Shown here: in pieces, positions 56,053 to 64,000 of the stretch
How positions within the stretch are numbered: position 1 is the stretch's first letter
Layout of the letters: every line of letters begins with the position of its first letter
DNA from: Exophiala sp. HKRS030
Lineage: Eukaryota; Ascomycota; Eurotiomycetes; Chaetothyriales; Herpotrichiellaceae
Length of the DNA stretch: 64,000 nucleotides
Direction: 5' to 3'
Assembly (NCBI GenBank): GCA_023897205.1
Contig: JAHWDD010000002.1
Location: 4,092,001 to 4,156,000, forward strand
Position numbers and translations under genes: made by a program
The notes under the pieces: generated by a model
The model's input: the letters and a program-made list of their open reading frames with translations, nothing else
What the model was told of the DNA's origin: nothing
Databases searched by the model: none

Positions 56053-56425
56053 CAATTTTATAAGCTATCTTGCCCACGTCTCCGTCCAATTTGAACACCC
56101 AGTCTCTTTTATAATGTGATGTGCACTGTATTTCCACCCCTACTTTTTGATCAATCGTATGTTGCTGCTCTTAACGCATGGACAAGAAGTATAGGTCGGC
56201 AGACTTATGATAAACCCCCACCAGCGACTAAGACTTCGAGCAAGAAACCCCGTTGAGAAAATCATTAGAATTCGTTCTAGTGGTACCAATTGATATGCCT
56301 AGGGCACAATGTCGGTCATGCAATTTTTTGACCTTGACTAGAGGATCATGACCAACATCTTAATGTCGTTCCAAAGAAAAACCCCAATTCAAACACCTGA
56401 ATTTCTTCAACAATTGGCTGAAGAT
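56053..56425. other. Convergent intergenic gap before HSF1
   Basis: 3' flanks of the regulator and HSF1; no coding signal seen. Confidence 0.45.
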
Positions 56426-58771
56426 TTAAGATCTTCTCCTCTTCTTGCTCACATTACCTTCTGTCGATCCATCTGAACCTGTCCTCGTCGACTTGACTGT
56501 TGGCCCATCGCTAGCACCAGATTTTGGCGTAGTGACTTCACTACTTGGCACACTTTCAACTCTACCACCTTCTTGATCATCATCATGATATTTTGCATCA
56601 GCCGTACCATCAACCCCAAAATCATAATTGAAACCAGATTTCGAAGGATGATTGTTCAAATTACCGAACAGTTCATCATCATCCTTATAAGTCATGAAAT
56701 CTAATCCATCAGTGCCAGTATTCGTATTCGGGAGACCAGTACTGCCAAATTCATAATTCCCATTACCATCGCTGGGAAAGTCCGTGAAATATTCATTATG
56801 TGAGAGGAAATCGTCAATATCGAGAGGTGGAGGAGGTAACGACTGTCCATCATTGATACCGGGTATTGATCCAGTTGGACTCAAGGGTTGTAGAAGATTG
56901 GTCAAATTTTGTACACTCTTGTCTTGTTCAGCTTGCAATTTCGCCAATTGATCGAGATCCGAGTTGGTGCTGGCAAGACGACGTTGAAAATTTGTAGGAC
57001 CAGGTGGAGGAGTAGAATTGATAAGTGCATTATCAGAACCTGAGGGCTGCCGCGTCGATTGATTAATCATACGAAGAACATCAGCACGTTGAGAATTACT
57101 CAAAGGCCCTGTTCCACTAGAGGATTCCAGACTGTTCAAAACATTGTTAAAGTCTTGAACTGGAGTTGATGGTGACGCACTGGAGTTCCGAGCATTCGCG
57201 TTCTGAATGACAGACATCATGTCGCGTTGAGGGAATGATGGCAGTTGTGTTGAGCTGGTTTGTTGATGAATAGAATTGGGACTGTTCACACCTGGATCAA
57301 AAACTTCTTCGACGTTAGGTGATAGTCCAGATTGCTGAGTTGTACGTATATTCTGACTTGCCATACGGGCACGTTGAGGGTAAGGACTATTGCTCGCCCG
57401 CGGTGAAACAGTACTTGCTCGGCCATGTTGAACACCGTCGGTTAGTAAAAGTGGTTGTTTTCTGAACGGTTTCGCGAGGCCACTATCGGGACTTTCAAGA
57501 TGATCAAAGGCAAAGTCTCCAACGTCGACAACATTACCTTGACTTGTATCCACGGGCATTCCGTTGGAAAACATGTTGGCAATTCCTGGAACTGTATCGT
57601 GACCTTGTAAGCTGCGATTATATACAGTGGCTAGAAAGGTCAAGATGGCATTGATCGAGTTTTCATGTCGAGTATGTTGATCTTGAAATGTTGCTGCTTG
57701 TCCATATAGTTGTTCGTGTTCTCTCTTCAATGCCTGCATCATGCGTGAAATTTGGGATTGTTGATGCCTTATCGCTTGCAACTCTCGTTGTACGCTTGTA
57801 AATTGTTCTTGAGTTAGACTTGATTCAGTCGAACCCAAGGCTAATTGACCAGGACGTGATCGAACACGAGAGTCCGACGGGTTGGTCACTTCATCAACAA
57901 GTTCCTCGGCTTCATCTTCGACGGCATCATTATCTGTCTTGCCCTTTCTCTTGCTGGAAGGACCATTCAGATTTTTTGGCTTTTGAATTAGCCATAATAG
58001 ATCCGGACAACCTCGTCTAAAATAAGGGTTTGAATACTCGCTGGGACTTTTGTTCTTGCGTTCACTGGCTCTCATGGAATTGTCCGAAAGTCCGACCTTT
58101 TTATGGAAACCGTACATATTCAGTTGACGAACGAATGATGCATAATTGTTGTGTTTGAAAAGTTCGGGAATGAGTGTTTTTGCAAAATCCTCTTCATCAA
58201 CGACTATGAATGAATTGCCATCATCAGACCACCGAATGAGGTCTGTATTTCGGCCGTCTTCTAAGAAGCTGTCGATCGTTAGTATATGATATACATGGTA
58301 TTGGAGCTGTACTCACCTGTTTAGCTTTTGTACGAAAGGAGGAATCTGCTTTCTCTTGGCCTGGGCCTCCTTTTTCGCGATTTGTGCTTTTGCTTCGAGT
58401 TCGGCTATACTGTTTGACCAATCTGCATCGGGGCCCTGGGCACTTGTCCCATCAACCCAACCATTCGGGTCCTCGTTCATTCGATTTCGAGCTGTCAATT
58501 GTGCCATGGGTAGTCTCGTCAGTTGGTTTGACGGTTGTGGATTGGACTGAGAGTAGACATTCGAATTGGCGACATAGTTGTTCTCGTTGAAATTTGGAAG
58601 GTGTTGCCCACCTTGACCCCATTGTAAGAACTGGTCGTTGGATAGACTGGAGTCTAGACCAGGATTGTAAGGAGGAATCGGATTAGGATTTTGCGGTGGA
58701 ATTTGTTGTGGATAAGAGATGGGGGAGGTGCCAGGCGCAGGCCGTTTTCTTGAGACACCTTGAGAGGTCAT
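56426..58771 (-). CDS. HSF1: Heat shock transcription factor Hsf1
   Basis: Two exons, 58317-58771 and 56426-58268, with a 48-bp intron (58269-58316, GTGAGT, branch ACTAAC, CGACAG) inside the DNA-binding domain, give 765 residues. Hsf1 is the nuclear trimeric activator binding nGAAn repeats in chaperone promoters. Visible: a Pro/Gln/Asn-rich N-terminus of ~130 residues, then the HSF domain from PPFVQKLNSFLED through IRWSDDGNSFIVVDEDFAKTL, LIPELFKHNNYASFVRQLN, MYGFHKKVG and NPYFRRGCPDLL. Then come an acidic linker, a hydrophobic heptad region (EQFTSVQRELQAIRHQQSQISRMMQAL) for trimerisation, and a long Ser/Asn/Gln-rich C-terminal activation region. NNYASFVRQLNMYGFHK distinguishes it from Skn7-type relatives, as does the absence of a receiver domain. 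ATG at 58771. Confidence 0.94.
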
Positions 58772-58843
58772 GGTTGGCTATGGTGAAGTTGGTTTGAGGC
58801 GAACGTGTTTGTCGCCTTGTCCTCGGATAGTGCAGCCGGTACC

Positions 58844-58857
58844 GTTCAGGAAGTTCT
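58844..58857. promoter_or_regulatory. Heat-shock-element-like site upstream of HSF1
   Basis: Positions 58844-58857 read GTTCAGGAAGTTCT: two adjacent perfect inverted units (nTTCn, nGAAn) followed by an imperfectly spaced TTC, about 75 bp upstream of the HSF1 start. Autoregulation of HSF genes through such elements is known in fungi. A two-unit element is weaker than the canonical three. Confidence 0.45.
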
Positions 58858-61800
58858 GGGTCTGATGTTGACGATCAATCCAACCTGTGCCACCGGCTTT
58901 AAATATCTGGACTGTTGTGTTTGTGAAGGCTTGTCGGTCGCGGATACAATTGACGAGAAGGAGAGCAGGTTGCTGAAATCAGGGAAAGACTAGACCACGT
59001 CGACACCGCGAGACAAGGCTCAATAAGTTGCTTCGTTATGAGGTATCTTCAGGTTGTTCGAGTATGGATGGGGATTGGTTCTGCACGCGCAGAGATTGTA
59101 ATCCAGTGTCGGAGAAAGGTTGTGAAGTATGTGAACGATGGGGTGGTTGAAGACCGCACGGTTTCGGTTTCGCGATGTGCAGTCAAAATGCACGGAAGTG
59201 CGGAGGAAACTGGGCAGGAGCGACCGAAATTCTGCTCAACAGGATAATTGAGGCAGTCGCAGACCGACCAGGCATCAGCAGGATCGACTGATGAACTCAG
59301 GAAACGAGAAAGGGTGAATATATTGATGCGGACATAGGTTGAAAGTTGAAGTTACAGAATTGAAGGCAGAATCTTCAACATTGCCCAGTGGAAGTGGACG
59401 CATGAGATTATGACATCGGCGGTCTCATTCGGTCAAGTCGACTAATTCGTCGTCGCTCTGAGCCTTGGGAGTGCTTGCGAACTGCTCTGGCATTTCCGGT
59501 AAGTACCTTTCACTATGACCCACCGTAGACCAGGCATGGTCGGTTGCTCTCGGCTCTGCTCCACCGTTGTCATTTTTGTTCGCCCACAGCCTCGAGCCCC
59601 TCCTCCAAGGCTCCACACAGCTAACAACTAGACTGGTCTGCATCCTCATTGTGGCCGCCGACCACCTCTTAAAGTGCCGGATCATCCCGGTGACGTATGG
59701 TGGTCAGGAACACGGGACTTCTACGAACATCACGAAGTTTCTACCCGTGGATCTTGATGCGTTGGAGATGGACTATAAGAAACCGTCTTCGGCCTCGACG
59801 GGAATCATCCTGATGGAAAACTTCAATCACTGGGGATAACATGCAAGTCCCATTCGATACCAAGAGAATCAGGGTGCTCCGGAAGCCCCTTCGAGATAAT
59901 TCGAGATATTTCTACACGTTGCTCGATTGCTTGGATCCCTGACCAAAAATGTCTATGAGCTGCCTAGCAACGCTGGAGAACCAGAATCAATATTCTCATT
60001 TCACGTGCCATTGACCAGACAGTCAAAGGCTACTTTGCAAACGGGAAGTGATGCAATCCCGAGCTCTCGTGTTTCAGTCATATCTAGTCTAGCAAGGCAA
60101 TTTACAGGAACTGTTCCCCCGGCCGACATCCGTCGACAAACCAAGACAATCGTCTCGGGACCGAACGAACAGCACATCTTTTCTGGTGGCCTAGATGTCA
60201 AGGCGGTGACGCTCGTTGATTACGCTATTGGGCAATGAAGAACTCTGCGAATCGCTTGGATGTGAGGCTGTTTCGTCTACTACCCTCCTAGAAACTGTAG
60301 GCAGTAGCTGATGACGATCCTTTTCGGTTGGCGGCTTAGCAACAACTCCTATTAACGAACTACCCGTTCATCAATAGTAACCGTTTCTGCAAGTATCCGC
60401 GAATACTCTGGAAGGAAGAAATCCATAGATGTTTCTTTACCAGTGACGCCCAATTCATAGACACACCACATTGAGATTTTGAGTTCGAATGATGACCCAA
60501 AACGACAATGTGGTCACTCGTGATGATCATCATGGTTCATGGTGGCGGCCACTCAGTGAACCAATAACGTGGAATGTGATATGATTTGTCGAAAAGCAGG
60601 AGACGACTGAAACTTGTGGCAAACTCGTGGACTTCAAGGGTTAGACAATGTCTACTACGGACACCACGGGACCTTGACACTCGGGGATCTTTGGTCCGGG
60701 GTTTGTTAGGCGTCTTGGTTCAATCTCGTTGAATTGACAAGCTCTGGACTCGAGGTGACTCGAGGTCCCAAGACCACACACTATGGGGATCGGATGTTGA
60801 AAAGGGGTAAAGGCTAAAGTCAGGGAGGGAGGTGTGGCAAGGCTCTGACAAGTGGATTCTGTGCAAGTGGAAACGGATCTGGCATCAGCAGCATAACAAC
60901 CTGAAATTGACGACCATGGACAAGCTTACTGCATGAGAATAGTGCTCTATAGTGTGCAAGTAAAAGTCTCAAAGACAAGGGGGCAAGGGAAAGCCCACTC
61001 TCTGGCCGATGCACAGTGGACGAGCCCGCGAACGGCTGACAGGGGTTGTAGAAGATCGTGAAGGTCCTAAGGGACCAGTTTGATTGCTTTTCAGTCGCGA
61101 CTCGCGAGGGAGGGGTCCTCTTGGTGGATAGTGGACAATTGATGCCAAATATGGACAGAAACATGAGGCATTGAACCAAATTCTCCGGCTCGTGTGGTTG
61201 ACCCCTTGTACTGGGATCAAGAGACTACAGTAAATGTCTTGACTGGTCATACATTATGGATCATTGTGCCTGGAGGAAGCAATCAAGCAATCATCAAAAT
61301 CACGACCACTGACTTGATCCAAAGACAGGGATGTTTATCAGGTCAAGGTCACTCTGCAATACACCCATACGCGTCGTGTTTTAGTGAGTCCTGCCATCAA
61401 ACATCAACGTGGTATCCGTGCTCGAGACACCCTCAGAAGCCAGCTTCAAGTAGACTGTGTCACGAGTCAACGGGGTTTTGGGTCTAGACATGATCAAGTC
61501 GGTGTCAGTGCCAGTGAAGTTGTCAGGATCGAAATAAGACAGGGTCAACTGACAGGGACATCTCGGGATACTTTGTTCTAGATTGTAAGCAGAGAAAAGT
61601 CAATAACCCGACTGTAATGACGATGATGGCTGCGATGAAGATTCAAGAAAACTCTGATATTGCTACAGTATCTATAAAGCGTGATCCGGAAGGTGTGCTT
61701 AAGGTTTCCCATCGTTCCTGCCTTGTGTTTGAAGACAAGTTCTCTCCTTCCCCCGTCGTGGGTTTGAGCGTTGTAAACTTGTAAGGCAAGTGCGACTGTA

Positions 61801-62200
61801 GTGTGAGTCGAAAATTGTGCATGAGCTGGGTGCAAGGTATTTCCCAACTACTCCGTAGGGACCCCCCCGTTGTGAACTTGTGCCTGCGGGTGGTTCAATA
61901 CTAAAGGCCGCTAGGGAGGTGCCTAACCGGCGCTTGTAAAGGCTAAGCAGCTGTTAGTTGGTGATAGAAGACGATTCAAATCAATTCTTTAATCACCTTG
62001 TCCACTTGGCCAACACCAACGGGCGGATTCATGGTGGTTGGCTGTTGGCTTGCTGGCCCTTTGGCCCTGTTGCCCACTCACGCCCACTCCGCGCCCACCC
62101 ACGCCCGCGCCCACTCTCCCCCAGCGAGTTAGCAGTGGTTAGTCTGTTCTATGTCCCCTGGAAGCCTCCTCTGACTGCTCCCCTAATTTCGTTGTAATGG
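58858..62200. other. 3.3-kb region without a confident gene
   Basis: Two plus-strand frames, 59567-59839 and 59927-60238, have somewhat protein-like composition. A GTAAGT donor lies at about 59500 and CCCACAG/CACACAG acceptors follow at 59587-59621, but I could not build a continuous product or recognise a domain. The rest (60239-62200) shows nothing beyond a C-rich stretch at 62085-62120. Confidence 0.35.
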
Positions 62201-62900
62201 GCCTCCTTAGCCTCCTTAGCCATGCTCCCGAGTCGCCCAGCTCAGTGAGGTGGTTTGCCCCCAAGTCTTCCATCGAGGAATCGAGCGGCCATCTGGACTT
62301 TTTAGTCTCCTTAGAAAAAAACACCTTCAAGTCGTCTTCTCTTCTCACCTCTCCCTACTCATCCGTTTGCTTGTCGAACTTTTGTCGCCCACGATCAATC
62401 TCGTACTTTGATTCCAATCTGCCCTGGCTTGTCGCCTTGTCGATCCTTAATATGCCTCTTTCACCGACTTAGACACATCTCGTCAACTTAGGGAAGTCAC
62501 CGTTGTTCGCACCTGCACCTTCCTCAATCATCTCGAGTCACGTTGCATATTTTTTTATTGGAGCAAAAACACCAAATTACCATAACATCCCTTCGTCCAG
62601 CTAATCACCTATCGCCCACCGTCAAAGATCCTACCATTCAATACCACTTGATTAGCCATCGATTCTTCAGGCTCGTCAAACTCCCTACGCAACGATTCGT
62701 GCCATCCCCCGATCGCTTTTCGTTCCCTTGTCGAGACTCGCGTTCCCTACCTCGCGCGCCCCATCTCGACGACTATCACCAAGCACCGCCGTCTGATATC
62801 CGAGCAATTAGGGCTTTAGGATAGAAGAGTTGGAAAAAGCGATTTTATTACAGCCTCTGGCCTGTCACATCCCGCCTCCACTCACACACGGGTCAACGCG
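62201..62900 (+). other. Probable long pyrimidine-rich 5' leader of the RNA-binding protein gene
   Basis: C/T-rich DNA with several short ATG frames (for example 62197-62472) precedes the RNA-binding protein start. Long leaders with upstream frames are common for fungal post-transcriptional regulators. No transcript evidence is available here. Confidence 0.4.
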
Positions 62901-64000
62901 ATGGCGACATTCTCCAACGCCTCCGAGGCATTCTATGAAGATGTCTCGGGTAATTCTCCAAGAGCTTTTCGCAATCCACAAATGAATCGTCAAGTATCAA
63001 GAAATGACGGTTATGGGAGCATGCATGCGCCTATGTATGGCGGTGATTCTTCTATACCGACCATGCGCTTCGACAATATGAGAGACGGATTCGGTGGTCA
63101 AATGGGAAACCCTGGAGCGGGCAACATCCACTTTCCTTATGATCCCAATACGGCACAAACTTGGGGTTCTGGTGGTGCATCCTTGCCATCATTTGGTAAT
63201 GGTCCAGGTGGAATTTCACAAAACCAAAATTTCAATCCATCACGCAGTGTTAAACCAAGTCGCGGTCGAACAGGAATCTCCAATGTAAGTTGTCATTTTT
63301 CAGCATCTCGTACTCTCTGCTGACCGATCTAGCTTTGGTATGATCAACCTGGACAGATGCAACAACCTCAGCATGCTTCGCTGATGGGACCAAGATCCGG
63401 ACCTCATGGCCGAAATGATATTCATGATGATGACGACGAATTGATTCCCACTGCGATTGTCATCAAGAATATCCCCTTTGCCGTCAAGAAAGAACAGCTT
63501 GTACAACTCATGGTCGATATGAACCTACCACTTCCGTATGCGTTCAATTACCACTTTGACAACGGAGTTTTTAGAGGTCTTGCTTTCGCCAATTTTACCT
63601 CGCCACAAGAAACCGAGCAAGTCATTCAAGCATTGAACCATATGGATCTCAGTGGACGAAAATTGAGAGTCGAATATAAAAAGATGCTTCCTCTAGCCGA
63701 GAGAGAGCGTATCGAACGTGAAAAACGTGAGCGCCGAGGTCAGTTGGAAGAGCAACATCGACCTGTTCCTGGTTCACAACTGCACAATCAAGTCTCTATT
63801 TCATCAATGTCCAGAAACACACCGTCGCCTCTATCTCATCGCAGCGCGAAACCTGGTGAGTCAACTATCCCATCACGCTTCCGTAATTGTACTAACCATT
63901 ACATAGACGTCGACATGAATGATGCAAAGACTTTGGAATTCTACACTGATATGACCTTGTTTAGACGAGACCCAACACGTGAAGTCTTGATCTTCCCACC
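62901..64000 (+). CDS. PIN4: RRM RNA-binding protein of the Pin4/Cip2 type (3' end beyond window)
   Basis: Three exons are visible: 62901-63284, 63333-63855 and 63907 to beyond the edge. Introns are 48 bp (63285-63332, GTAAGT, branch GCTGAC, ATCTAG) and 51 bp (63856-63906, GTGAGT, branch TACTAAC, CATAG). The N-terminus (MATFSNASEAFYEDV) is Asn/Gly/Ser-rich. An acidic DDDDE stretch leads into one RRM at about residues 168-245, with IVIKNIPF (RNP2) and FRGLAFANF (RNP1). A basic ERERIEREKRERRGQLEEQ helix follows, and the last visible part, DVDMNDAKTLEFYTDMTLFRRDPTREVLIFP, is the conserved segment following the RRM in Pin4/Cip1/Cip2 proteins. These bind mRNAs in stress and cell-cycle responses. 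Start ATG 62901. Confidence 0.88.

Noticed and set aside
62085..62120. C-rich CGCCCAC repeats as a possible four-stranded structure element
   Set aside because: The G-strand runs are mostly two to three long and irregular. Not enough to claim a structure.

Overview
The window is nuclear DNA of a filamentous ascomycete (Pezizomycotina; I cannot fix the class). The basis is spliceosomal introns of about 46-160 bp with GTRAGT donors and CTNAC-like branch sites, fungal-specific families (velvet domain, Zn2Cys6 factors with a fungal-trans domain, Dbp9, Aro8, DHA2 and Tri12-type transporters), 0.4-5 kb intergenic spaces and no operons. All genes below were rebuilt from reading frames and splice signals by eye. 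ATG starts were preferred over non-ATG frame openings.

Layout. 1-0.9 kb: an interrupted, decaying reading frame running off the left edge. 2.0-10.4 kb: housekeeping genes, namely the DEAD-box helicase DBP9 (+), a small DUF427 protein (-), dihydroxy-acid dehydratase ILV3 (-) and a Ser/Thr kinase (-). 10.4-19.5 kb is gene-poor, with one possible small spliced gene (11.66-12.25 kb) and one velvet-domain protein (13.74-14.35 kb). 19.5-25.6 kb: MCM5 and VPS54, divergent from a shared 434-bp promoter that carries two MluI cell-cycle boxes on the MCM5 side.

26.4-30.3 kb holds three damaged metabolic genes: a short-chain dehydrogenase with a frameshift, a zinc-type medium-chain dehydrogenase with a frameshift and a broken 5' end, and the 3' half of a Tri12-type transporter, also frameshifted. 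Intact neighbours follow: a DHA2 drug transporter (-) and, divergently after 2.6 kb, a Zn2Cys6 regulator (+). This looks like the remains of an accessory catabolic or secondary-metabolite cluster. 38.4-48.8 kb: a secreted or vacuolar 5'-nucleotidase-like phosphoesterase (-), aromatic aminotransferase ARO8 (-), an LCCL-domain membrane protein (+) and a six-exon amino-acid permease (-).

49.5-52.5 kb: a TIGR04076-family small protein (+), a multi-exon aldo-keto reductase with an unusual N-terminal extension and a probable frameshift (-), and another reading frame broken by TGA codons. 53.3-58.8 kb: a five-exon Zn2Cys6 regulator (+) convergent with heat-shock factor HSF1 (-). After about 4 kb without a confident gene, the window ends inside a Pin4/Cip2-like RNA-binding protein (+).

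The clearest theme is contrast. Core genes have intact, cleanly spliced frames, while four accessory genes each show an apparent single-base frameshift and two further frames are broken by stops that C-to-T changes could have made. I found no convincing mobile element, tRNA, rRNA or CRISPR array, and nothing I can defend as a wholly new system.
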